NCBI GenBank assembly: GCA_913043185.1
Contig: CAJWMI010000014.1
Span: 1-28,668, forward strand
Direction: 5' to 3'
DNA from: an uncultured Fidelibacterota bacterium
GTDB lineage: Bacteria; Marinisomatota; Marinisomatia; Marinisomatales; UBA1611
Length of the DNA: 28,668 nt
Shown in pieces: positions 1 through 7,856 of this stretch (position 1 is the stretch's first letter; every line of letters starts with the position of its first letter). Both the position numbers and the translations under genes were made by a program. A model generated the notes under the pieces. It saw only the letters and a program-made list of their open reading frames with translations. It ran no database searches and was not told the DNA's origin.

Positions 1-1754
1 ATGCTGGCGGTTATATCAGAGTTTGGTTCCCAATCTAAACGAAAATCATATCTTACGTTTTTTACGTTAAAATCAGGAAAATCTTTGATACCATCATCAT
101 TTGCATCTTCCATTAATTTAGGCAGACCACCATAGTTTATCACAAAATCTGATTCATCAATCTCATCAATCATTCCATCATTATCATTGTCGATTTCATC
201 CGAGCCCCAGTTATCATTATAGATTCCGTTCGAATTGGTATCAAATATTATATTACCATCATCATCAAATTTATATTCACCAAACCCACCTTTATTTGTG
301 TCCCAATGTCCATAGTAGTTTCCGAATCGGTCAAGCCATTCCGATCCTATTTCATCATACTCATCAATTTCACCATCATTATCATTGTCCACTCCATCGA
401 ACCAAATCTCTCCAGGTTCATCAATACCTTTGTCAATTCCCTCATCGATAGCACCGTCACCATCATTATCAATCCCATCTATATATCCACGTCCGACATC
501 ATCATAGCCAAGCCCATAAAGAATTATTCCATTCTCTAAAAAATATCTTCCATAAGGGTCATTCAACGCTTTAGCAACCATTGCCGAGTCAACCAATGGA
601 GAACCCGCCTCGGCATCAGGAAAAGGTCGATTATCAACACCATCGCCAATTTTAGGTCCAGTCCAATCGGTAAAATCTCCTGATCCCCAGCCTAGATTCT
701 CATCAATAAACCCATTCCCATTATCATCTATCCCATTACCGTCAATTTCACCTTCTAGCCACTCAACTGGCATCCTTGGGCTGCCAGACTCACCGCCTAT
801 TGCGCCATCTTCAATTCTATTGTGAACCAAGTTAGATCTACCGATAAATGATGGAGAGTGTCCCTCATACTCATCCTCATTATAATGGTTCCAATCTTCA
901 CCTCTAAGTGAAACAGCAGAAAATTTAACGCCGATGTTGTTGAACTTATGTGCTATTCTAAAAGTATTTTTCTCGAGAGGTTTAGTGCTTGCCTGGTTTA
1001 GATATCCTCTTTGAATATTAAACTTAGTCCCCTGCGATCTCAGTGGAGAGCTTGTAATAATGTTTAAAACACCACTGTGTGCATTCGGGCCGTAAAGGGC
1101 GGAGGACGGGCCTAGCACAACCTCGATCTGTTCAACATCATCGAAAGACACAGGTATCACATTATAAGCAGTAAGTCTTAAGGATGGCACATTGGCCATT
1201 CTCCCATCTGTCAGTGTTAGCAGCCTGGAACTAAAAGAGGAATTAAAGCCTCTAGCTGTCATGTTGTAGCTGTCAATACCAGACTGCGTAAAATCAATCC
1301 CCTTAGTCCCTTTTAAATAGTCACCAAGGTTAGTGTTGCTTTCTCTTCTAATCTCTTTTTTTGAGATTACAGATATAGCTGCTGGCGCATCTTCAATTCG
1401 TTCTCTTCGCCTTGATGCGGTAACAACATACTCATCAAGCTGAATCGCCTCAGGCTCTAAAAGAATCGTAATTCTTTTTTGTTCTGTATCAGGGATTATT
1501 ATTTGTTGTTTGTACGTAGAATAGCCCATGTATGAGGCAATGATTGTGTACGTCCCAGCGTCAATATTTTCAATACTAAACCTGCCATCGTTATCAGAGG
1601 CAGCGCCCAAGCTTGTTCCTTGAAGTGTAATATTGGCAAAAGAGAGGGGTGACTGGTTTGACTTGTCTAGAATTTCTCCTTCAAGCTTATACGATTGCCC
1701 AAAAATCATATGGTTAGTGAGCACGAAAAAAGTAATTAGTGTTTTGTAATTCAT
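1..1754 (-). CDS. TonB-dependent outer-membrane receptor, SusC-like (3' end outside window)
   Basis: The minus-strand frame from ATG at 1754 stays open for 584 codons to the window edge. Residues 1-20 form a signal peptide ending in FGQ. Residues 22-100 are a carboxypeptidase-regulatory-like beta domain (LEGEILD...FANITLQGTSLG...GRFSIENIDAGTYTI). A TonB-box-like LDEYVVTASRR lies at 107-116. The plug spans roughly 118-235 (NLGDYLKGTKGIDF, ARGFNSSF, GPSSALYGPNAHSGVLNII). The early barrel region is interrupted by an Asp/Asn-rich stretch at about 336-560, described separately. Family members import siderophores, cobalamin, peptides or glycans across the outer membrane using TonB energy; the substrate cannot be read here. 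The start codon lies only 17 bases past a strong terminator and has no evident Shine-Dalgarno sequence. Most of the barrel is beyond the window. Confidence 0.93.
   Translation of the reverse strand, partial: MNYKTLITFFVLTNHMIFGQSYKLEGEILDKSNQSPLSFANITLQGTSLGAASDNDGRFSIENIDAGTYTIIASYMGYSTYKQQIIIPDTEQKRITILLEPEAIQLDEYVVTASRRRERIEDAPAAISVISKKEIRRESNTNLGDYLKGTKGIDFTQSGIDSYNMTARGFNSSFSSRLLTLTDGRMANVPSLRLTAYNVIPVSFDDVEQIEVVLGPSSALYGPNAHSGVLNIITSSPLRSQGTKFNIQRGYLNQASTKPLEKNTFRIAHKFNNIGVKFSAVSLRGEDWNHYNEDEYEGHSPSFIGRSNLVHNRIEDGAIGGESGSPRMPVEWLEGEIDGNGIDDNGNGFIDENLGWGSGDFTDWTGPKIGDGVDNRPFPDAEAGSPLVDSAMVAKALNDPYGRYFLENGIILYGLGYDDVGRGYIDGIDNDGDGAIDEGIDKGIDEPGEIWFDGVDNDNDGEIDEYDEIGSEWLDRFGNYYGHWDTNKGGFGEYKFDDDGNIIFDTNSNGIYNDNWGSDEIDNDNDGMIDEIDESDFVINYGGLPKLMEDANDDGIKDFPDFNVKNVRYDFRLDWEPNSDITAS
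75..749 (-). repeat. Asp/Asn-rich calcium-motif repeats within the TonB receptor
   Basis: Residues of about 336-560 of the receptor contain repeated DxDxDG-type loops: EIDGNGIDDNGNGFIDE, GIDNDGDGAIDEGID, GVDNDNDGEIDEYDE, EIDNDNDGMIDEIDE and EDANDDGIKD. They resemble thrombospondin type 3 or dockerin calcium-binding loops. In the DNA this shows as recurring blocks such as 'catcattatcattgtc' near 177, 374 and 460. Calcium binding is inference; the repeats themselves are seen directly. Confidence 0.75.
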
Positions 1755-1764
1755 TTTGATATTA

Positions 1765-1808
1765 AAATAAAAAAAACAGCCTCTTGAAAAAATCAAAAGG
1801 CTGTTTTT
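1765..1808 (-). terminator. Rho-independent terminator after the T9SS-exported protein gene
   Basis: The arms at 1772-1787 and 1793-1808 pair over 16 bp with one mismatch (core ACAGCCT/AGGCTGT) around an A5 loop, and are followed on the minus strand by a long T run. It lies 22 bases after the stop of the upstream gene and 17 bases before the ATG of the TonB receptor gene. The A/T flanks are symmetrical, so it could also work on the plus strand. Confidence 0.88.
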
Positions 1809-1829
1809 ATAGTTAAATCAATTTCGAGA

Positions 1830-3707
1830 TTACTTCAGGAATAACATTTTACCTTGTAATCTTCTACCATCTGACTCAACATCATATAGATACATTCCAC
1901 TTGGAACTACCTTGCCATTTGTACTTTTACCATTCCAGCTGACATCATACGTCCCAGCATTAATTTTCTTATTCATAATGGTAGCTACTTTTTCACCCTT
2001 TAGTGAGTAGACAGTAACTTTCACATTACTACTACGATCATTAGTAAACCTGATTTTTGTAGTAGGATTAAAAGGATTTGGATAGTTCCCTTTTAGCTCA
2101 AAATTCTTAACCAGAATTCCATCGTCAACAGTGCTTAGTGCGCCCATATAGGTCCAGTGTGAGTTAATATACTGAGACCACTTAGCTGGGAAACAGTTTG
2201 CAAAACTCTGGACATAAAGCCTACCGCCATTTGGAAACCATACCTCATCATAGTAATAATAAGAATAATCATCAAAATCATCTATGCTTAGATCATGGTC
2301 AGAATCATCGACAGTAATTGCGCCACCACTTGAATTAACAAGTTGGGCTTCATACGTGGTCAATGCACCAAGTATGTAACCTAAAAACGCATTTCCAACA
2401 TCTGCCAGTCCCAGGCCTGCGCCTAACCAAGTAGCAAGTTCTGTCTGTACTGCCGCGTCAAGACCATCGTTGAGTGCTAGCTGGACATCTTCGTGAACAT
2501 CCCAATAATACATAGTATAGTCAATCAACGAATCAGCAAGCATAGGAATATTAGGAGCCGTTGGATCCGCTAGAGCACCACCAAGAACAGCGGCAGTTGC
2601 TCCCTCTGATATTGCGAATAAAGTTTTTAGCACGTTCCACGTAGCATAATAGCCAGTGAACTGCAGGGCCTCGTCACCACTGAATGCCACACCATCTCCG
2701 CCACCAAGTAAGTCACCAGTTGGGTCAAAGATATAGCCCCACTCTGATGTAAAAGCTCCATAGCCTTCTTCACCAGTTGTTGGGTGCGTTATTCCTTCAC
2801 CGCCAAACATATATGGAGGATTATCAGTAGGAAGATTTATGGTAATACCAGAGGCTGCTGCGAGCTGCGCGACAGCGCCTATGGTTACTGAATCAGCAGG
2901 TATACCAGCTCTACCAACCATGCCATTTAATAGGCCTAGATCAGCTTCGGCTTGCACAAAATAAGGGTCACCAGTACTTACGATACCAATATTTGCATCA
3001 GGCCCATCGTGCGCTTCCCATCCAATATTTAGTCCATCTGGAGTTTGATATGTGTTATCTGTATAGTTTACTTGTATATATCCCCAGTTTGGCATTGCAG
3101 TTTCTGTTCCATCAGCCATTAAACCGTAATCAGTACCATAAACATGGTTTACCATGTCAGGTGCACTAAATGATGCGAATACACCTGAGGTGATAATACC
3201 CCATCCGTATCTTACGCTGTTTCCTATAACCAAAGGATCATAGCCCCCATCTGTCCACGTTCCTTGATCCTGTATTGGAAGAAAAACTTGTTCGGTTATA
3301 CAGTCCTGAGTGTTTGTGGTTGGATAAACACTTCCCGCATTTATTGTGTATGAGCCAGCAGTAAAATCAGTATTAAGACCTAGCCCAAACGCTGCCAGTG
3401 CTGCTGCTGAGCCAAGTGGAACGTCTAACACGCCTATAGTATCTCCTACATCAAAATATGGAAGCTCATAATCAAACAGTGAAGTATCTGCGTCTGGCCA
3501 GCCTACACGGACGGCATAGGTTGCTGCAGAGTCATCGTATGTAGTTGTGTAGGTGTTGCCATCATTTCCAGTTTGATTGACATCTCTAACTACGGTGACA
3601 TATTTTACAACAAGACTATCAAGTTCATAGTTACCATCTATTACCTGAGCTGGTAAAATTGAAACAGATAGTATTATGGATAGAAAAAGAATTATCATTT
3701 TTTTCAT
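1830..3707 (-). CDS. Secreted protein with T9SS type A C-terminal sorting domain, unknown function
   Basis: The protein has 625 residues. A signal peptide covers 1-20 (hydrophobic core, ends in PAQ). The last 91 residues (from about 535) are the FlgD-like, Ig-fold type IX secretion sorting domain: LKGNYPNPFNPTTKIRF, then VYSLKGEKV, GTYDVSWNGK and PSGMYLYDV, ending LQGKMLFLK. This predicts export through the outer membrane by the Por/T9SS machine, with release or anchoring at the surface. The middle of about 510 residues is rich in Ala, Gly, Asp and aromatic residues with only two Cys visible (QDCITE, ANCFPA). I recognise no enzymatic motif in it. It has the only textbook Shine-Dalgarno in the window, suggesting high expression. 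Its own terminator separates it from the TonB receptor downstream, so a functional pairing of the two is only positional. Confidence 0.9.
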   Translation of the reverse strand: MKKMIILFLSIILSVSILPAQVIDGNYELDSLVVKYVTVVRDVNQTGNDGNTYTTTYDDSAATYAVRVGWPDADTSLFDYELPYFDVGDTIGVLDVPLGSAAALAAFGLGLNTDFTAGSYTINAGSVYPTTNTQDCITEQVFLPIQDQGTWTDGGYDPLVIGNSVRYGWGIITSGVFASFSAPDMVNHVYGTDYGLMADGTETAMPNWGYIQVNYTDNTYQTPDGLNIGWEAHDGPDANIGIVSTGDPYFVQAEADLGLLNGMVGRAGIPADSVTIGAVAQLAAASGITINLPTDNPPYMFGGEGITHPTTGEEGYGAFTSEWGYIFDPTGDLLGGGDGVAFSGDEALQFTGYYATWNVLKTLFAISEGATAAVLGGALADPTAPNIPMLADSLIDYTMYYWDVHEDVQLALNDGLDAAVQTELATWLGAGLGLADVGNAFLGYILGALTTYEAQLVNSSGGAITVDDSDHDLSIDDFDDYSYYYYDEVWFPNGGRLYVQSFANCFPAKWSQYINSHWTYMGALSTVDDGILVKNFELKGNYPNPFNPTTKIRFTNDRSSNVKVTVYSLKGEKVATIMNKKINAGTYDVSWNGKSTNGKVVPSGMYLYDVESDGRRLQGKMLFLK

Positions 3708-3710
3708 TTA

Positions 3711-3719
3711 TTCCTCCTT
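3711..3719 (-). promoter_or_regulatory. Strong Shine-Dalgarno for the T9SS-exported protein
   Basis: On the minus strand AAGGAGGAA lies five bases (from GGAGG) before the ATG at 3707. It matches the anti-SD core fully and supports this start. No other gene in the window shows a match of this quality. Confidence 0.85.
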
Positions 3720-3739
3720 AGGTTTATTAACAGATAAAA

Positions 3740-3759
3740 TGTCCACTCTACTATGGACA
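3740..3759. repeat. Inverted repeat TGTCCA-N8-TGGACA in the leader of the T9SS protein gene
   Basis: Six-base perfect arms lie 33-52 bases upstream of the ATG at 3707; a further TGTCC occurs at 3774-3778. It could be an operator or a small mRNA hairpin. There is no regulator evidence. Confidence 0.4.
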
Positions 3760-3816
3760 ATTAAATTATCATATGTCCCTAAAAATAATTAATTATGCAG
3801 TAAGTATCAAAGCGCT

Positions 3817-3918
3817 TTATTTTTTTTGATTGGACCTGGCCCAGAGCATCCAGAGGCAATATAAAAAAATAATGCTACCGACAATGAATATAGCATTTAG
3901 TATAATATCACTTAACAT
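3817..3918 (-). CDS. Possible 33-residue single-pass membrane peptide
   Basis: In the otherwise gene-free stretch 3708-4001 (294 bases), a minus-strand ATG at 3918 opens a 33-codon frame ending in TAA. The product begins MLSDIILNAIFIVGSII, continues with a Cys/Trp-containing hydrophobic segment (FLYCLWMLW) and ends in basic ARSNQKK. This is one transmembrane helix with a positively charged tail. There is no Shine-Dalgarno, and I recognise no family. The hydrophobic-then-basic layout is the only reason to suspect a gene; AT-rich DNA readily gives such frames by chance. Confidence 0.25.
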   Translation of the reverse strand: MLSDIILNAIFIVGSIIFLYCLWMLWARSNQKK

Positions 3919-4001
3919 AAATTGATTACTAAAATTTTCATGATAGGAAAATTGTTAGCTAAATTACAATTCTAATTTTTGTATCATATATAAAAAACTA
4001 A

Positions 4002-4763
4002 ATGAAAATCGCGGTATTAGTAAAGCAAGTTATTGGCTCTGAATCAGCACTAGAAATATCGGATAATAATACTTGGGTCAAAGAAGAAAACGCTTCGTTT
4101 GTAATGAATCCCCCTGATAATTATGCTATAGAAGAGGGATTGACCATCAAAGAAAAAATCGGTGAGAGCGAGGTAGTTATTGTTAGTTATGGTCCAGCCA
4201 GAGTTCAAAAAGTAATCAGAGAAGGTCTCGCAAAGGGCGCAGACAGAGGTATTCATATTGAAGAAAGCGGACAGTTTGAAACAGATCCATTATCTATAGG
4301 GAAAAGTATAGTCGCTGCAATAAAAGATGAAAATTTTGATCTGATACTTTCAGGATTACAGTCTGATGATACGGGCATGGGGCAGACAGGAGTCTTGGTT
4401 GGTGAGTTGCTTGGTATGTCTACTGCGTCACTCGCAATCGAGACTGAAATAGATAAAGAAAAAATCAGGGTGAAGAGGGAACTTGAGTCAGGATGGTTTC
4501 AGTGGGTTACGCTCAGATCACCTGCTTCAGTAAGTATCCAGTCTGGAATAAACCAGCCGAGGTATCCTTCTTTGAAAGGTATTATGGGTGCAAAGAAAAA
4601 AGAAATAAAAATTGTCCAATCTCAAAACGCAGAGAAAAAGCAGTCTATAGAAAAAGTTTTTGTTCCTCAAACATCTAAAGAGACAGAGGTCATTGATACC
4701 GACCTCAATTCTACCGTAGACAGAATTGTGGAAATATTAAAATCGGAAGTAAAAGTATTTTAG
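4002..4763 (+). CDS. etfB: Electron transfer flavoprotein subunit beta
   Basis: The protein has 253 residues, normal for EtfB. Family signatures are MNPPDNYAIEEGLTIKE at 35-51, the nucleotide/flavin-site loop GLQSDDTGMGQTG at 118-130, and QSGINQPRYPSLKGIMGAKKK near 180-200. With EtfA it forms the soluble heterodimer that accepts electrons from acyl-CoA dehydrogenases. The etfA coding sequence starts within two bases of the etfB stop, and a membrane FeS oxidoreductase follows, so the module probably feeds the quinone pool. The start ATG lacks a Shine-Dalgarno but gives the canonical N-terminus MKIAVLVKQV. Whether this ETF is bifurcating (second FAD in EtfB) cannot be settled by eye; the downstream partner favours the plain quinone-reducing type. 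Confidence 0.95.
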   Translation: MKIAVLVKQVIGSESALEISDNNTWVKEENASFVMNPPDNYAIEEGLTIKEKIGESEVVIVSYGPARVQKVIREGLAKGADRGIHIEESGQFETDPLSIGKSIVAAIKDENFDLILSGLQSDDTGMGQTGVLVGELLGMSTASLAIETEIDKEKIRVKRELESGWFQWVTLRSPASVSIQSGINQPRYPSLKGIMGAKKKEIKIVQSQNAEKKQSIEKVFVPQTSKETEVIDTDLNSTVDRIVEILKSEVKVF

Positions 4764-4765
4764 TG

Positions 4766-5710
4766 ATGGATATTCTTGTCGTTATTGAAGATAGTAGGGG
4801 CCTAATGCACCGTATGAGCAAGGAAGCTATTGCCGGCGCACAAAAAATTGGTGGAAACATTACAGCGCTGGTCATAGGTGATAATTCAGATGCTATTTCA
4901 AATGAGCTCTCATCTATTGCAATAGAAAAGACTTTAGTCGTAAAGCATGAGCTTGTTTCATCCTATAATTCAGATGGTTATACAGAGGTTATAGCTCAAG
5001 TAATCCAGTCCACTGACCCGGATATGGTGGTGATTGGCCATACCTATCAGACTCGTGATTTTATGCCACGTGTCAGCGCCAGACTTGATATCCCATTTAT
5101 CCCTGATATTATATATGTGGAACAAGATTCTTATACCAAGCAAGTGCTCAATTCAAAGCTTAATTCTTCAGTCTCATCCTCATCGAATAAAAAGATATTA
5201 AGTTTCCAGTCAGCTTGTTATAACGAAGAAGATGTTCTCACAGGAACAAGCAGTTCGGAGAATTTTGAAATTAACCTTGATTTGTCCGTGATCAGATCTA
5301 GCTCGGAAGAACCTTTTCAGGATTCAGTTGCAGAGGTAGATCTTGAAAGCGCAGAGCTTATAGTTTCTGTTGGTAGAGGCATACAAAAAGAAGAAAATAT
5401 TCCAATCGCTTTTGATCTGGCTAGTGCAATCTCTGCAGAGGTTTCAGCGAGCAGGCCTGTTGTTGATGCTGGCTGGCTACCTAGTTTTCGGCAGGTTGGT
5501 AGCTCAGGAAGTACAGTCTCGCCAAAACTATATTTTTCATTAGGTATTTCCGGAGCGATTCAGCATGTTGTCGGGATGAAAGGTTCGAAAAATATTTTAG
5601 CCATAAACAAAGATCCTGATGCTCCAATATTTGAGATAGCAGACTATGCCGTTGTTGGCGATGTTCTTGAGATTGTTCCGAAATTAATTGAGGCTTTGAA
5701 TAATTCATAA
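4766..5710 (+). CDS. etfA: Electron transfer flavoprotein subunit alpha
   Basis: About 314 residues. The N-terminal domain (DILVVIEDSRGLMHRMSKEAI) resembles EtfB. The C-terminal FAD domain has SVGRGIQKEENIPIA near 202-216, SRPVVDAGWLP near 230-240, FRQVGSSGSTVSPKLY near 242-257, GISGAIQH near 261-268 and INKDPDAPIF near 281-290. All the usual FAD-binding elements are present. I chose ATG 4766, two bases after the etfB stop. A GTG at 4763 overlapping that stop by one base would add one residue. The linker around residues 135-165 is Ser-rich and longer than I expect, but nothing looks broken. Confidence 0.95.
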   Translation: MDILVVIEDSRGLMHRMSKEAIAGAQKIGGNITALVIGDNSDAISNELSSIAIEKTLVVKHELVSSYNSDGYTEVIAQVIQSTDPDMVVIGHTYQTRDFMPRVSARLDIPFIPDIIYVEQDSYTKQVLNSKLNSSVSSSSNKKILSFQSACYNEEDVLTGTSSSENFEINLDLSVIRSSSEEPFQDSVAEVDLESAELIVSVGRGIQKEENIPIAFDLASAISAEVSASRPVVDAGWLPSFRQVGSSGSTVSPKLYFSLGISGAIQHVVGMKGSKNILAINKDPDAPIFEIADYAVVGDVLEIVPKLIEALNNS

Positions 5711-5830
5711 ATATCAAAATTTCTAAGTTTCTGTCTATCACTTATTTATTAGATTTCCATATATTTTATATTAGTGAATGTTAATCGATATAAAATACTT
5801 ATGCATAATCTAAATCTGAAGAGTTGTTAA

Positions 5831-7846
5831 TTGTTATCCTCTATTGAGAAAATCATTTTTATCTTTATCGCGCTTAGTGCAATTGGCGGATCTTTTATTA
5901 CATTCAGAAAAATGTTCCGCGTGATAGGTGCGGGTACTCAGCCTATTGATTGGAGATCAGCGTTTTTTAATTTATCCAAAGGTTTAAAAGTATTTATTAG
6001 TCAAAATACCTTATTTAAAACTCGTCCAATGGTCGGCCTTGTCCACGCACTGGTTGCTTGGGGATTTACGCTTTATTTAGTGGTTAATATTGTAGATGTG
6101 CTTTACGGATTTATTCCTGGGTTTTATTTTTTCCCAGACCATATTATCGGAAAATTCTACAGAGTCTTTGTTGATTTCTTTACCGTAATGGTTTTGTTTG
6201 GTGTTATCTATTTCCTAATTAGGAGATTTATTATTAATGATAACAGACTAACGATAGATGAGCCTGTAATGTTAAACCCTGAGGCGCAAAAGGGAATGCA
6301 TAGAGACTCTCTTATTGTTGGTTTTTTTATACTGTTTCATGTTGGAGCCAGATTTTTGTCTGCTAGTTTTGAAATCGCTAAAAATACTGCTGATAGTTTT
6401 CAGCCTGCGGCCACACTAGTCTCCCTATTGTGGTCAAATTTATCAGATGATAGTATTATCTTTTATGAGCATATAACATGGTGGATCGCCCTCGGTCTCA
6501 TTCTTGGGTTTTTACCTTATTTCCCATATTCAAAACACGCACACTTGTTTATGGGCCCGCTTAATTTTATGGTCTCAAAAGATAGGAAGTCTATGGCCTC
6601 AATAGAGACAATAGATTTTGAGGATGATTCCATTGAACAGTTTGGCGCTGGACAGTTGCAGCACCTGCCCCAGAAGCAGCTATTGGATGCATATGCATGT
6701 ATACAGTGCAGCCGCTGTCAAGATGCATGTCCTGCTTATGAGACTGGTAAAGAGCTTTCACCATCAGCGCTCGAGATCAACAAACGTTATTTTTTAAACA
6801 CACATTTAGATGAGTTCATAGATGGATCAATACCTGATGCTTCTATTACAGATATATTGCTTACAGATGAAGCAGCCTGGAGCTGTACAACTTGCGGGTA
6901 TTGTGTTGAGGTTTGTCCTGTTGGGAATGAGCCTATGTTGGATATATTGAGGGCAAGACAGGATCTTGTCATGATGGAGAGCAAGTTTCCGCAAGAAGCT
7001 ATGGAAACATTTGATAAAATAGAAAACTATGGTAATCCATGGGGAATGAGCCCACAAGATAGAGAAAACTGGATGAAAGGCAGAGAGGTGCCTCTGATGA
7101 AAGATAAAAAGGAGGCAGAAGTTTTATACTGGGCCGGTTGTGCTGGCGCCTATGACAGCAGGGGAAAGGAGATTTCTCAGGCAGTTGTAGACGTGTTAAA
7201 TGAAGCAAAAGTAGATTTTGCCTCGCTTGGAAATGAAGAAACCTGCACCGGCGACTCTGCCAGAAGAATAGGCAATGAATATTTGTTTCAGATGATGGCG
7301 GAAAAGAATATGGAAACATTTGAAAAATATAAGTTTAAAAAGATTGTTACGCAGTGTCCGCATTGCTTTACCACTTTAAAAAATGATTACTCAGAGCTAG
7401 GCGCAAGTCTTGAGGTAGTACATCACTCTCAGTTTATTGGAGAGTTAGTCAGTAAGGGTAAGATTAATCCAAAATCTTGGATGGATGAGGATGTTACTTA
7501 TCATGATGCTTGTTATCTTGGTCGGCACAATGATGAGTATGACGCCCCAAGAGATGTAATCCAGTCTATTATGCGGAATGGAGAGCTTAAAGAAATGGAG
7601 CAATCAAAAGAGAAAAGTTTTTGCTGTGGCGCAGGAGGAGGAAATATGTGGTACGAGATCAAAACAGGAGAAAGGATTAATCACAATCGGTTTAAACAGG
7701 CAGCAGAAACCGGAGCGACTACCGTGGCAACAGCATGTAATTTTTGTAATATAATGATGGAAGATGGGATGAAAGTTACTGAAAATGATGAAACCATGAA
7801 GGTAGTAGATATAGCCGAGCTTGTTGCTCAGAGTTTGTCTGAATAG
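5831..7846 (+). CDS. Membrane FeS oxidoreductase, ETF:(methyl)menaquinone oxidoreductase-like
   Basis: 671 residues. The N-terminal half holds about five hydrophobic segments (about 5-25, 68-92, 113-132, 158-178, 212-232) with candidate haem or quinone-site His72, His170 and His214. A bacterioferredoxin-type dicluster domain follows: C290-C293-C296-C300 and C352-C355-C358-C362. Two CCG (HdrD-like) domains end the protein: C437...C472-TGD...C509-PH-C512, then C561...C598-C599-GAGGG...C636-NF-C639. The first CCG carries CTG instead of CCG, as is usual in this bacterial subgroup. Homologues next to etfAB move electrons from reduced ETF to menaquinone during fatty-acid oxidation; that role here is inferred from domains and neighbourhood. 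The start is TTG 5831, directly after an in-frame TAA; the next ATG (codon 28) would remove the first membrane segment. Confidence 0.9.
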   Translation: MLSSIEKIIFIFIALSAIGGSFITFRKMFRVIGAGTQPIDWRSAFFNLSKGLKVFISQNTLFKTRPMVGLVHALVAWGFTLYLVVNIVDVLYGFIPGFYFFPDHIIGKFYRVFVDFFTVMVLFGVIYFLIRRFIINDNRLTIDEPVMLNPEAQKGMHRDSLIVGFFILFHVGARFLSASFEIAKNTADSFQPAATLVSLLWSNLSDDSIIFYEHITWWIALGLILGFLPYFPYSKHAHLFMGPLNFMVSKDRKSMASIETIDFEDDSIEQFGAGQLQHLPQKQLLDAYACIQCSRCQDACPAYETGKELSPSALEINKRYFLNTHLDEFIDGSIPDASITDILLTDEAAWSCTTCGYCVEVCPVGNEPMLDILRARQDLVMMESKFPQEAMETFDKIENYGNPWGMSPQDRENWMKGREVPLMKDKKEAEVLYWAGCAGAYDSRGKEISQAVVDVLNEAKVDFASLGNEETCTGDSARRIGNEYLFQMMAEKNMETFEKYKFKKIVTQCPHCFTTLKNDYSELGASLEVVHHSQFIGELVSKGKINPKSWMDEDVTYHDACYLGRHNDEYDAPRDVIQSIMRNGELKEMEQSKEKSFCCGAGGGNMWYEIKTGERINHNRFKQAAETGATTVATACNFCNIMMEDGMKVTENDETMKVVDIAELVAQSLSE

Positions 7847-7856
7847 TATTTATTCT

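Noticed and set aside
75..500. Recurrent 'catcattatcattgtc'-like blocks as a CRISPR array or satellite
   Set aside because: Spacing is irregular, the blocks vary, and they stay in frame coding for Asp/Asn loops of one protein.
306..539. 77-codon plus-strand frame rich in Ile/Ser
   Set aside because: It is antisense to the repeat region of the TonB receptor; its composition is just the complement of Asp/Asn codons, with no family features.
5711..5830. Terminator after etfA
   Set aside because: Only an imperfect AT-rich pairing around 5720-5755 is visible, without a stable stem or T tract; the FeS oxidoreductase gene may well be read through from etfA.
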